From positions 2,168,054 through 2,232,053 of the forward strand of contig NW_004457695.1 of assembly GCF_000203815.1 (NCBI RefSeq): DNA of 64,000 bases, given 5' to 3'. Shown one piece after another: positions 1 to 12,151 of this stretch. Under the pieces are notes generated by a model. It saw only the letters and a program-made list of their open reading frames with translations, was not told the DNA's origin and ran no database searches. The first letter of the stretch is position 1. Each line of letters starts with the position of its first letter. The translations under genes and the position numbers were made by a program. This DNA comes from Cavenderia fasciculata (Eukaryota > Evosea > Eumycetozoa > Acytosteliales > Cavenderiaceae).

Positions 1-82
1 ACAATACAATAGAGATAGATATATATATATTAGGATAAAAATAGATATTAATGTATATCAATATTAAATAATGATTGTGTAG

Positions 83-378
83 ACAATGCAGGTACGAATA
101 GAGCATCAAGTGGTATCAATCAAAAAAAGATTGAAGAGGATGAAGGAGACTTAAAGTTACCACAACTCAAAGCATCGGTGCCACAAGCGATTCAAAGAGC
201 ACGTGTAGCATTAAAGTTGACTCAAAAGGAATTGGCAGTAAAGATCAATGAAAGACAATCAGTAGTCAATGAATATGAAAGTGGTTCTGCTATCCCAAGT
301 ATTGCCATTCTTATCAAACTGGAAAAGACTTTGAATGTAAAGTTGAGAGGAAAGGATATTGGTCATCCATTAAAGTAA
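83..378 (+). CDS. mbf1: Multiprotein bridging factor 1 (MBF1/EDF1), 3' exon only
   Basis: Last coding exon of the transcriptional coactivator MBF1, which links sequence-specific activators to TBP. The exon follows a 3' splice site at 81-82 and enters in phase 1; the upstream exon or exons lie outside the window. It reads an acidic/lysine linker, then a Cro/C1-type helix-turn-helix: QKELAVKINERQSVVNEYES, followed by the typical tail with LRGKDIGHPLK and a TAA stop. The order and spacing match the C-terminal two thirds of eukaryotic MBF1/EDF1. The start codon and N-terminal MBF1 domain are missing here, so completeness cannot be judged. Identification is firm; only the upstream structure is unknown. 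Confidence 0.9.
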
Positions 379-1537
379 ATTGTAAAGAGTTTACTTTTAA
401 AAAGACAAAACAAACAAACAAATAATAATTATTTATAAATATGTATATACTACAAAACAACAATCACCTCCTCCCAAAACTCTGTACAAATCAATCGATC
501 AAATTAATAATTAAAAATAATGTATATAATAATAATAATAATAATAAATCAATCATACTATCTATGATCATGATACATTTTTGTTCATTCAAATTCAAAC
601 TACTGTGTCGTAGTAGTTAATTTTCTTTAATTAAAATTGGTTTGGTTTGTATATTTGATTAATTTACTAGTAAATAGATAATAATCATAAATAATACAAA
701 TTGTCAAAAATTGGTACATGGATAAAAGAAATCTTATCCAGAGACACTTGAATGACAAGTTTAACTTCATTGCCATGAGGAAGGGTCCATAGAGTAGGGT
801 TGTTAGACACCTACAACATGTTGAAACGTTTTCAAAGTTTGCTCTAGCAGTGATACGCTCTCTTGCGGTCATTGTATACCATTACTTAACAACCCCTTGA
901 CATGAACAAAGAAACAATAAACTTATGAAACCGCGAGTATTTGTGGACCATTCCACAATGCAACCTCCAAAATTAAAATAAATTTTTAAATTAAATTCAT
1001 CCCTCCTTATCGTTTCTTTTGTTGTCTCACCTCTCTTCTCATCTCTCTTTCTTCCTTTCTTCTCTCTCTTTCTTAATTATAAATTCATCATTAAATAGAT
1101 ATATTAGTGTTATATCTCTATCTTATCTCTCTCTTGTGTGAATAAAAATATGGTTGAAGTGCATCGGTTTGAAGACAACCCAAAGTGTGAGGAATGAGAG
1201 GGCAATTAATTCGAGCATTTCAAAAACGAAAACAATTTTAAAAAAAAAGAATTTTTGAAAAATTTTGGAAGACGATTGCTGTCACGCCAGCCGATGGCTT
1301 GATAGTGCGCCTCTCAACATTGAATCTATCTCTTTTTCGATCAGAATATCAAGTATATATCACATAACATAGAAGAAGACAGACGATGAGAATGATGAAT
1401 GAGAGTGGTGGATGATCACCAGACAGACACAGCAAACATTCAATCATATCATCACGTCAAAGAAAGAACAAGTAGAATATAGAGATTAACCCAACCATCA
1501 CTCTCCCTACCACCTACATTACTTTCTCTCTTTTAGA
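379..1537. other. Intergenic region with no supported gene
   Basis: About 1.16 kb between MBF1 and the S23 gene. It holds an ATA/AAT microsatellite near 527-546, pyrimidine tracts near 1010-1080 and an unusually GC-balanced patch at about 1260-1330. A minus-strand open frame of 81 codons at 627-872 has no recognisable domain or codon bias and was not accepted. A pyrimidine-rich stretch ending in TTTTAG at 1531-1536 sits one base before the S23 start codon, so the S23 transcript may have a 5' UTR intron, but no donor could be fixed. Confidence 0.5.
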
Positions 1538-2057
1538 ATGCCAAACGGAATTCAAACCGCAAGAAAGCTTAGACTTCATCGTCAAGCCAACAGATGGCAC
1601 GATAAGCAATACAAGAAGGCTCATTTTGGTACCGCCTTGAAGGCTAACCCATTCGGTGGTGCTTCCCATGCCTCTGGTATTGTTGTTACTCGTTTGGGTA
1701 TTGAAGCTAAACAGCCAAATTCTGCCATTCGTAAGTGTGTCAGAGTTCAACTCAAGAAGAACGGTAAGAAGATCACTGCTTTCGTTCCAGGTGATGGTTG
1801 TCTCAACTACATCCAAGAAAACGACAAGGTTTTAGTCGCTGGTTTCGGTCGTTCTGGTCACGCCGTCGGTGATATTCCAGGTGTCCGTTTCAAGGTCGTC
1901 AAGGTCTCATCTGTCTCCCTCCTTGCCATCTACAAGGGTAAGAAGGAAAAGCCAAACGTATGTATAAAAACAAAACAAAACAATCAAACAATATCCATAC
2001 ATTATATTAATATCTTTTTCTCTCATTATTATTATTATCATCAACAAATAGGTCTAA
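1538..2057 (+). CDS. rps23: 40S ribosomal protein S23 (uS12)
   Basis: Small-subunit ribosomal protein uS12/S23 at the decoding centre. Model: 1538-1957 joined to 2052-2057, 141 residues. The body is near-invariant across eukaryotes: [20 protein letters not shown], the decoding loop [20 protein letters not shown] (its Pro is the residue hydroxylated in other eukaryotes) and [17 protein letters not shown]. The first exon ends after KEKPN at a GTATGT donor; the acceptor at 2050-2051 leaves only GTC TAA, so the protein ends KEKPNV at about the family length (143). Reading through the intron would add some 70 low-complexity residues, which is not expected. The start at 1538 lacks the usual Gly-Lys after Met (here Pro-Asn-Gly) but aligns with other members. 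Confidence 0.95.
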
Positions 2058-2235
2058 AAAATTGGTTTGAAAATAAAGCAGCTCCTAATTATAAAATTAA
2101 TATTTTAACATTATGTTGTGTGTACACATACAAAAACAAATCTATTATTTATTTATTTATTATTATTATTTCTTGAGCATTTCTTACTTGTTATTTTTAT
2201 ATTAATAATATATTCTATTTCTTTTTATTTATTTA

Positions 2236-4088
2236 TTATTTGTTTGGAAGTGGCGTTGATTTTGGTTTCATTGTTGGGAAAAAGATAACATCACGGATAG
2301 AGACATTATTGGTTAGAAGCATGACCAGACGATCGATACCTAGACCCCATCCACCAGTTGGTGGTAGACCATAGTCGAGGGCGTTGCAGTAACCTTCATC
2401 GTAGATTTGAGCTTCGTCGTCACCTGTAAGACGGTCTTTGGATTGTTGGATGAAACGGTCGCGTTGATCGGTTGGATCGTTGAGTTCAGAGTAGGCATTG
2501 ACCAACTCTTTACCGCCAACAAACATTTCGAATCGTTCAGTCCATTGAGAGTTGTCACGATGTAGTTTGGCAAGGGGAGACATGGCACGGGGATGGTCGA
2601 CGATAAAGGTGGGTTGGACACAGAGTGGTTCGAGATAGTGTGATGCGAGTGCATCGAGGATACGAGTGGGTGTGTGTGGCTCGGATACACGTACATGATG
2701 TTTCTGACAGATACGTAAGAGATGAGGGAGGTTGTCGTAGGACATGAGGTCTTCTGGTAGTTTCTCGCCACTGAGTTCTTCAATCTTTGGGATAAAGTGT
2801 AATCTACGGAATGGAGGTGTAAAGTCGATTTCAATGTCATTGTCTGCTGGCAGTGGTACACGATAACTGCCGGTAATGTCATAGACCATTTTGGAGATGA
2901 GGTCTTCGGTGAGTGCCATCATTGTGTGGTAGTCGCCGTACGCTTGGTACAGTTCGCATGTTGTGAATTCAGGGTTGTGTGTCAGATCGACACCCTCGTT
3001 ACGGAACTGCTTGCCAATTTCAAACACCCTGTCAAAGCCAGATATCACGAGTTGTTTGAGATAGAGCTCGGGTGAGATACGCAAGAAAAGGTCGAGGTCG
3101 AGTGCATTGCTGTGTGTTCGGAATGGCTTGGCCATAGCACCGCCCACATTCGTCGACAACACTGGCGTATCCACCTCTAAAAACCCACGTTCCACCAAGT
3201 AGTTTCGGAGGAACGATATCATCCTCGACCGAACAATAAACGCGTCTCTAATCTTGTGTCCATTGACCAAGAAATCCAAATGTCTCTTTCTATATCTTGT
3301 ATCCTTATTGATCAACCGCAATGGAATTGGTTTTAAACATGGTGTCAACAATGTAATCTCTTTTGGTATAATTGATAATTCTCCAACTTTTGTTTTACTT
3401 GGTACACCCCTTATCTCTGTCAATCAATAAAATTAATTAGTAAAAACAACAAACAATATATTTACTATCTCTTTCTTTACTCTCTTTTTCTTTCTATTTA
3501 CATACCAATAATATCACCTCTTCTTAAAGTTTCAACGATTGGTTGAAATTGATCCTTGTTTGCATAATGTTTGAGATCGGCCATGATTTGTAGGGAATGT
3601 CCATTTGTCATGATATCAATAAACGATAGTTTGGTACTGGCAGTACGAACAGATACGATACGACCTGCAACGACCGTCTCGACATCAGCTAGTTTCGATC
3701 CTGGTGTAAGCTTTGATTCAAATTCTGCACGATAACTCTCGGTTGTGTGAGTATGAGAACGTTCTTCAGCAGCATACACCTTTTTGCCAGATGCCTGTTC
3801 ATAGGCTCTGATCATATCACCACGTTGTTCTTCAAACTTTTCTTCAAATGATTCTCCATCTTCATCATCAGAATCCAATTCTCCAATGATATCAATTCTA
3901 CCAACTTCTTTTAATTTTGAACTATTACAATATAATCTAGTAGATGTCAAAGTTGATGTAGTAGTTGTAGACGTCGACGTAGTAGTATTACTGCTTGCAG
4001 CCAATAAACTATTTGTCAATATTCTAGTAGTTGTTGAAGTTGATAATATAGATGATGAAGTTGATAATAATAATCTTGATAACATCAT
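2236..4088 (-). CDS. Lysyl-tRNA synthetase, class II, probably mitochondrial
   Basis: Charges tRNA-Lys. Exons 4088-3506 and 3416-2236 give 587 residues. Residues about 130-235 form the OB-fold anticodon-binding domain. The class II core follows: motif 1 with [10 protein letters not shown] near 270, motif 2 with [18 protein letters not shown] near 332, motif 3 with GWGLGIDR near 550. The fine pattern ([19 protein letters not shown]) is that of LysRS rather than AspRS or AsnRS. The first 55 residues are rich in Ser, Thr, Leu and Arg and nearly free of acid, as in a mitochondrial targeting peptide; mitochondrial location is inferred. A second, cytosolic LysRS would be expected elsewhere. It is divergent from the Integrator gene, sharing a 431-bp upstream region. 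Confidence 0.92.
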
Positions 4089-4519
4089 TCTCTACTCTAC
4101 TCTACTCTCTACTCTCTCTCTTCAACAACTCTTCAACAACTCTTATATTCAAGATGAATATGGTCCTCGTGTTCTTACTCAAAGATCCAACTGTACAGAC
4201 TTTTTAATTTTTTGAAAAAATCACCAGAGTTGGAGCCAAGCAATATTACTGATGATGACCATTTTGGTTATAAATATATTATTTACATTCATTATATTAT
4301 TTGAATATTAGATTAGATTAGATTTAGATACATCATCTAATCAAAGAGATTATAAAGTAGTAGATAATAATACATACATTCAATGATAAGGAGAATAGTG
4401 GATTAATCAACAAAGAGTTTAGTACTGTATATATTTAGAATAGTTGTTGTTATTATTAAAGTTTGTTAGTTAATAGTAGTAGTTGGTCGTTTCTAGAAAG
4501 ATAAAGAGGTGAGAAGAGA
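4089..4519. promoter_or_regulatory. Shared upstream region of lysyl-tRNA synthetase and Integrator 3 genes
   Basis: A 431-bp gap between divergent start codons at 4088 (minus) and 4520 (plus). It contains tandem CTCTACT repeats at about 4090-4120 and AT-rich sequence. No convincing TATA box or factor site can be singled out; called a bidirectional promoter only from its position. Confidence 0.4.
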
Positions 4520-7500
4520 ATGATGCAACAAGGATCATCGACATCTTCACAACCACCTTTATCCTCCTCACAACAACAACAAGCAACTCTTCCTTCTTCT
4601 TCTTCTTCTTCTTCTCAACAACCTCCATTACAACCATCAACATCTACATCAACAACGACATCATCACAACATCAAAACTTAATAGCAAGAAACAAGTTTA
4701 TAATTAAAAGAGAGTTGGATGAATCTGATCAAATAGAAATTGTAATACATACATAGCCTATATATTAAATTTAATGTGAAGATCACCATCATAATTAATA
4801 TTCTTTTTTTTCTTAGTTATGGAGAGATCAATATGAAAAGATTGAACAAGTATTAAATAATGGAACAGATAATGATATACATATATTTTTAATGGAAAGA
4901 GTGTCAGAGAGTAATGAGCGACATGTGGATGTTACTATAGCCATTCTCTATGGAATATTGGTTGGTACTAGTAATTATGCTGCGCTGTTTAAATACATTA
5001 CACTAGTGACAAAGGATTCATTGACCATCTTTTGTGCACATTTGAAACGACTCGTCATTGAAAAGTATCACAAGATGGCTGATCTACCTCGAACACAGGT
5101 TCTATGGATATTGAATGAACTCATCGTCTCTAATCATCATGACGCTGAAGCTATTTGTGCTCTATTAATGAGGCAAATGTTTGGTGGTAATATCACTACC
5201 CGTAACATTCAATTAATTAATTCAGTATTAACTTTATTAAATAATAACAAGTATGAAATCAAAAGAAATCATATTCATTTATAAATATTCATTTATAAAT
5301 ACTTATTAACTAAATCATTTCTCTCTATTTCTTTTCTTTTCTTTTCTTTTTTTCTAGACAATGGTTAATTAGTAAACCATCATTAATTCCAACAGTACTT
5401 TATACATTTTTAAGATTGATTCAAGATCATTTTAAACCTCAATTTCAACAATTAAGAGATCTTGAAACTGCATTTTGTATCGATTTAATTAGAACAAAGG
5501 TTAGTCTATTAATATATAAATATATATATAAATATAAAGATAGATCTATATTATTTACTTTTTTGTTTATTTATTTATAGTTTCAAGAATGTTTAACAAT
5601 TGGTAGAGATTTATTTAGATTATTACATTATCTTAGTAATAAGGCACAAGAATTTGATTTGCTGTGGAGAGATATCAATACGAAACCACTGTTATTCAAC
5701 GTATCAACATTTACAGATATATCGGTTGGTGTGCGTATCCCAACACCCAAACATTTTCTACAATCTCGATTGTCACCAGAGATGGAGGGACAGATACTAT
5801 ATATTCTCAAAGAGGTCAAGTTTGGCAACCAAAAAAGATACCAACAGTGGTTTGTCACCAAACACTTGCCAACGATCGAATCGGAAACATTGATTCCCGA
5901 TCTCATCCGGTATATCTGTTGTTTCTATCACCCACCAAACCATGTACTCTGTTCAGACATTTGTCCAAGATGGGCGATTATTGGATGGTTGTTGAAACAC
6001 TCGAAAGACGAACGATGTCGAAACTATGCAAAGTTGGCTTTGTTTTACGATTGGTTGTATTATGATCAACGTATTGACTCGATCATGAACATTGAGCCAG
6101 CCATGTTGCTCATGGCATGTTCCATCAAAAAATACTCAGACATGACTGTTGACTTGGTCGAGTTTATCATCAATGTGCTGCTCGAGGGGTACGATCCTAG
6201 TCGTCGCGACCAAATCAGGGGTGGTGTCAACTCGGCCTTTTCCACCGTCCTCGAAAAGGGTGTCGTGCCAACACTGTCTCACATGTTTGCAGTTGATTGT
6301 CTCGGACCACAGTTATTTGAAAAGTCCAAGCAATATTTCACCCATTTCATGCTTGGACAACCCGGTGTCCAGCCTGCACCAGGTCAAACACAATCTCCCA
6401 ACCTCTCTTCATCGGGTCAGAATATAGGTGGACCTGCTCCCATGTCTTATTCGAGTCAGTCACTCGTCTCACCACCATCACCTCCAAATGTACCATTGGC
6501 CAACAATAACAACAAGGAGAAAACTCCATTACAACAATCAACTGGTTCAACTTTACCTCTTCAACAACCATCACCACTTCATTTGAAACAACCTCCAACT
6601 TCTTATCCACCTCCTCATAGATTAGATAATAGTTTAGGTGAAATTAATAATAATAATAATAATGTAACTTCTAATCCATCTACTTTGACGTCAGCGACAC
6701 CAACAACTAGTTCATCCCCCTCGGGTACATCACCATCATCAAATGTAAATATAAATAACAAGAGAGAAAGAGAGGATACTAGTATTACAGCCAAACCTCC
6801 ACCACCCATAAGACAAAAAGAAGATCATCCAGTCAACAACAACAATGTATCACCAATAGCTGCACCGGCATCACCAGTAGCATCACCACTTACACCAACT
6901 ATAGTATCACCACCAAATCTCATACAATCATCTTCAACAATAACAAATGCTCCATTGACTCCAACTATGGCACCAAAAACACCATTGGCAAGCTCAACAA
7001 CCTCTTCATCAAACAAGTTACCAACAGCTCCTTCTACTTCAACACCATCCACTCCAACTAGTTCTTCACCATTATTAACAGAACCACATTTGAATTTTGA
7101 AAAACAACCTCCTGCTCCAGCAGTCGCAGCAGCTGCAACCGCACCACCTCCTCCATCATCATCATCGAGCCCATCCATTCCAATTGTACAAGAAACCAAT
7201 AATATAGAGGAACAGAATGAAATAGATCAAGATGTATTAATGGATGATAATGATGAAATTGAAACAATGACAATTGATGAAGAATGTAGAGTAGAGGTAC
7301 CAACGATTCTTTTAACACTTGGATCAAAATCTGAATTGCAACCAGTTAATTTGGCATCAACACTCAAATTAATTATGAACAATTTTATTGGTCAATATTC
7401 AAAAATGTCAGAGTCGTCACAAAAAGAGATTTCCAATACCTTGGTTCAATATCTTCACACTTCGCTTAAACCATTATTTGAAGATGGAGCTCCAACACCA

Positions 7501-9015
7501 TTGTCAATCTTTAGTACCTTTCAAGTTTATCATCATCTCTTTAAATCTTGTTTCCCAGCATTTACAGTGACCAATGAATCTGTTCTCTATATCCTTAAAG
7601 AATATGTTAAATTGGAACCATTACTTGGTAGTTATCTTTTAGTTTGGTTGATTATTACTTCTAGTGGAGGTGTACATCTTACACCACAAGGAAATTCCTA
7701 TATCTTTTCCAACAATTCTAATCATGGTGATTATTACGAAGATTCACAATCTAATGCGACGACTACGACGACAAATGGTGGAACAAAAGATAAAATAGAA
7801 CAACATTTATTGGATCAACTTTACAATAATAACAATCAAGTTGAAATCGAGGAAAGGTTAAAATTGGATAGTTTATTCGAATCAATTGTAGATAATAATA
7901 GTACTTCAAAACAAATATTTTTACCTTATTTAAAATTAATTAATACATTAAATCAACAAAATAATAATAATAGTAATCAAAATTTAACACAACAACAAAT
8001 AATGCAACAATTAAATCAACCAAGCAATAATAATAATAATTATTTAGAATATTTAATAATGGATTTAAAGAGATTACAAAGTTTGGGAATATTATTTTAT
8101 GTATTACCAATGGTATATAGATACTTGCCAATGATTACAGTTGGTAATGTTGACATGATTACATTGGTCATTGATTATATAGGTCCTCAACAACTTTATA
8201 GAATGTGTAACAAAATGTCAATGGGAGAATTTAGAATGTTTGGTAGTGGAAATCCCAATGCAATTATTGAATACAGTCTTGGTATGGAGTCTTTTGAACA
8301 GCAATATATTTGGAGACTTTTGGCTTCAGAAGAGTCTTATCACCACATGATTGTCACTCGTATCTTTCCTTCAATCATGACACGCATCGATCCAATCAAC
8401 AATTCAGAGGTCCTCCTTTCACTTGTTCAAATACTCAAAGATACTACGGCATCCAACAAATTATTTATGGAGATTATTGGATTGGCACCTTCATATCACA
8501 TGCTCTCATTTACCGTCTTTTCATCGTGGATTCAAAAACAATCCACCTCTTTTGCATCGATCATCTATGACATTATCATTGCCAATATCAATGAGAAAAA
8601 GTTTATCATTGAACGAATCTTTTCAATTATGAATGTATATTTTAAAAAATATGGTGACCAAAGTAATAATAATATTAGAGCATCCAATAACAAGGGAGGG
8701 AAATCTGATAATGAATCAGTGGATAATGTACTAAGTTTAGATTTAAATGATCGTATTTCCAGAATTATGAAAACAAACAATCAATATCAACAAAAATACT
8801 CTGCACTTTATGCCTATATTCAATTACAACAACAACAACAAACTTCAACCACGACAACTCCTCCTCACTCTTCATCATCATCTTCCCAAGTTTCTTTAAA
8901 TGCATCATCGAAAAATTTATCATCACCTGTATTACAATCAAATAATAATCAACAACAACAGCAACAACAAAGTCAAGAATTAGGAGATGCACCAAAGAAA
9001 AGAATAAAGAAATAA
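4520..9015 (+). CDS. ints3: Integrator complex subunit 3
   Basis: Scaffold subunit of Integrator, the RNA polymerase II-associated complex for snRNA 3' processing and promoter-proximal termination; INTS3 also sits in the SOSS single-strand DNA complex in animals. Exons 4520-4741, 4817-5250, 5358-5499 and 5581-9015 join in frame to 1410 residues. Exon 4 carries the most diagnostic stretch: EGQILYILKEVKFGNQKRYQ, then LIRYICCFYHP, PRWAIIGWLL and KLALFYDWL with DSIMNIEPA, matching animal INTS3 in order. Residues about 451-757 are a Ser/Pro/Asn/Thr low-complexity insertion before a second conserved helical part. The first exon is a Ser/Gln-rich leader. The C terminus is basic (PKKRIKK), a plausible nuclear signal. 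The insertion explains the length above the roughly 1040 residues of human INTS3. Confidence 0.93.
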
Positions 9016-9206
9016 ATAAAAAAAAAAAGAATACGAAAAATTAAACAAATTATATAATTATAAATTGTAATAATATATTTTTATATTATTTTAAACATGA
9101 TATTTGTGGTAAGTAGTAAGTAAGAGGAAGGAGGGTTGGTATTTTTTGATAATGGGGAGAGAATGAATGATATCATTCATTCATGTTGTAAATATATTTG
9201 TTTGAT

Positions 9207-11139
9207 TTAGTTTTTTGTTGATGATTCATCACCACCTTCTTCATTGTCAGCACCATTATTACTAGCAGAGGTGGTTGGTTTTCTTTGTTTGATGGTTGAT
9301 GAAGAGTTTGGTGAGGTTGGGAAATTGGTAGAGTCTAGTGGAGGTGGTGGCGATGAGGAGGTGGAACAACTATCGATATCGTCGAGTTCACCATTGTTGC
9401 TATTGTTGTCGTCCATGCCACTGTTGAATCTCTTGATAAAGTGAGATGCAAAAATCTTTTGTTTGGCTTCAGCAAATCTAGAACTTGGTTTAAAGTACTT
9501 GAGATATCCATCCCATGGTACATTAATGATGCCTGCTCTCTTGGCAATCATTGATTTTACTCTGTTGGCAAATTGAGTTGATGATTCTCCTGGTCTCTTG
9601 GTTTGTGGCTCCAAATACCAAACATCACACACCAATGCCCAACTTGTCATCAAGTTAAACATATGTCTTACAAATGATTGTTTCTTTGAATTCCAAAATG
9701 CATCAACAAATAATGTACTAAAAAAAAAAGATTAATTAATTAATTGAAATGATATTTGTTTTATATTTCTCTATTTTTACTTACTTGTATTTAATAGCGA
9801 TAGGATAAACAATTGCATTTGGTAAATCAAAAGCACCCTTTTTAAACATGACACAATAATTATTATTTACACAAACACCTTCAGGGAAAATTAATAATGG
9901 ATCCTTGTTTTCATCTTCAATATGTTTTGAAATACTATATTTGAAAAAAAGGGTTAGAAAGATAGATTCATTTGTTGATTGAATTCATTTATGAATACAT
10001 ACAGTTTTGCAATAGCCATTCTATCTTTGGCTTCAGCTCTATCAAACCATAGACACCCAATACAAGACAATAAATAATCTTGAATAAAACCCAACAGTCC
10101 TTTATGTTTTTGTCCTACAGATGCATAGTTGAATTGGTTTTGGAGTACTACTACATCCATAACAGTGGTGTGATTGGCTACAAAAATTTGATTCTTTTTT
10201 CTAAGTGGTCTAACTCCATGATATTTAATTACGCCTGACCATGACATAATAAATACTATACATAAAAATCTTAAACATTTTCTCTAAAAGAAAAAGAAAA
10301 AGAAAGAAAGAAAGAAAGAAAAGGGATAGGGTTAATATGTATATGAAAATAGTTTGTTATTTTTAATTATTACATACTTGATAGTGTTTCTTTTGTTTAT
10401 CATTTTTGATAAAAGTAGAGACTGAAACGAAAAAGAGTGCAAACAAGAATGCACCAAACACTAAACAAGTTAATCTAAGTGGGAATAAAAGACAGTATCT
10501 AACAAATGCACCAAATAACCATGCAGGGTACAAATAAATATTCCAATTCCATGGATTGATCTCTGGTGATGTAAAACATTTTGTAAATTCATCATCTACC
10601 AATACTTCAACGCCATCACTTAGAAATGGTGCAACATCAAATAAATTAAATCTAAAAGAAGATAAATGTAAGTAATCTGTTGATCATTCATTCATTCATT
10701 CATTCATTCATTCATTCATTCATTCATTCATTCATCTGATTTGTTGTTTGTATATGCACATACTTGTTTGATCTACTAACTTGTCTATTTAATTGTTTTA
10801 ATAACTTGTCTTCAATGGTTTGTTGAATTTCATCAACCTCTACAGATGTTACAGGAGTAAACAATGACCATGGATCATGACTTACTTCAAGACTATTTAT
10901 AGAATATAGATTCAAATAAAAAAAACAAAAACATGATGATTGATTCGTTAATATATATACTATAATGATTGAATAGATAGATAATCGACCATCTATCTAT
11001 CGATCAATATATCTTTGGTTAGACTACTACATACCTTGTTTGTTTCTTTTTGAGCAGCTGCAGATTGTGGAGGAGGAGATGATGGTGATGTGGCAGCAGC
11101 AGCAGCAGCAGTAGTTTGTTGTTTATTTGTATTACTCAT
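9207..11139 (-). CDS. Glycerol-3-phosphate acyltransferase, GPAT3/4 type
   Basis: ER acyltransferase for the first step of glycerolipid synthesis, acylating glycerol-3-phosphate with acyl-CoA. Supported exons, 5' to 3': 10892-10764, 10651-10378, 10283-10003, 9934-9785, 9717-9207. Catalytic motif NHX4D appears as NHTTVMD; FPEGVCVNN is motif III; GQKHKGLLGFIQ, WFDRAEAKDR and TSWALVCDVWYLEP match GPAT3/GPAT4 closely. Two hydrophobic segments precede the catalytic domain. The tail is acidic and Ser/Pro-rich. The first exon is probably 11139-11035 (a Met-Ser-Asn start with poly-Ala and a GTATGT donor), but its phase does not fit the acceptor at 10893-10894, so a small exon or an error remains there. 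An ATTC microsatellite of about 12 units lies in the intron at 10690-10735. Confidence 0.85.
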
Positions 11140-12151
11140 TTTCTAAAACTAAACTTTAACAAAAATGCATTCACTCTTTTCTTTTGACTCGCTCTTGTTC
11201 TTCTTCTTTTCTGTCTCTCTTCTCTCTCTCTTAATAATAATGATAATAAATAAAAATATGTACAACAGAAGAACAACAAACAACTTTATTATCTTGCAAA
11301 CTAATTTGTGTGTTGATATATAAATATTTTTATTTTAAAAATCTTTTTGGGGCGTCCAATTAGATTACAGAACTTTAAGAAAGATCCGATGATCTTTATT
11401 GTTTATTTATAAATAGGTTTGTTATTATTATTATAATTATTACTGTATATATCTACCTTTTATGATTTGATCAGGGGTCACTTGTTTGTCAATTTGGTAG
11501 TTTATTCCAAGCAAAGATGATTGTTGTTTGGGATGAGCTAGCAAATTGACAAACTGTGATTGTCGAGTCAAGAATGGGCCTGTGGTACATTTCTCACTAT
11601 GGCTAATAACATGTTTTCTGTTAAAATATGTGGGCGGCACTGTTATTACAAACCGAGTTGTAATAGCCGAGTCTAAAGTTGTTTGATTTTCATCTTGCGT
11701 ATGCACTGTCCACCTAGAAAATAATACAGATTTGAGCAAAGTTTGGAATCATAAGATTTCTTAATAATATTTTCTTGTACTTTGAAGTTGACAGATTTGT
11801 TGCACCCTATTTCGTTTGCGTCAACGATATATGTAATCTTGTTTAATGTTTCATTATTCCTCCATATATATAGTAACAACAAGTACTAATTGTAAACTAT
11901 TATTGTTCTGTTTGTGTTGGTGTCTGATGAAGCTACTCCCTTCATCACGAGACATACATAGTCATATCCCCAGAGCAGAGGGGTTCTCAGAAATTTTCAC
12001 TTTACTCATTTTTTTAATATTTATTTAATTTTTATAAATATTATTTATAATCACTCTCTGTTGAACTTTCACTAGCCAATATATATATATATATCTCAAG
12101 AATTTATATATATATATATATTTCTATTCTATAAAAGAACTATATATATAT
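11140..12151. other. Intergenic region between divergent GPAT and LRR genes
   Basis: About 1 kb, AT-rich, with pyrimidine tracts near 11170-11230 just upstream of the GPAT gene and TA dinucleotide runs at 12079-12150 just before the LRR start. It includes the weakly supported minus-strand coding-like segment listed separately at 11440-11882. No RNA gene was seen. Confidence 0.45.
11440..11882 (-). pseudogene. Unrecognised coding-like segment, possibly a two-exon fragment
   Basis: Two overlapping minus-strand open frames: 11882-11673 and 11739-11440. The second follows a good acceptor (TTTTCTAG, exon from about 11714) and reads WTVHTQDENQTTLD onward for about 90 codons with mixed composition rather than homopolymers, which suggests real or formerly real coding sequence. 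The first contains YIVDANEIGCNKSVNF. The most obvious donor after that stretch (AAA|GTACAA) is out of phase with the second piece. No start codon is clear and no family is recognised. It may be a gene remnant or a small gene whose 5' end I cannot place. Confidence 0.25.

Noticed and set aside
627-872. Minus-strand 81-codon frame as a gene
   Set aside because: No domain, no acceptable initiation context, and a tail encoded by AT-rich sequence; looks like chance.
1958-2176. Extension of ribosomal protein S23 to 212 residues
   Set aside because: The extension starts at a good GTATGT donor, is low complexity, and exceeds the invariant family length; it is intron read-through.
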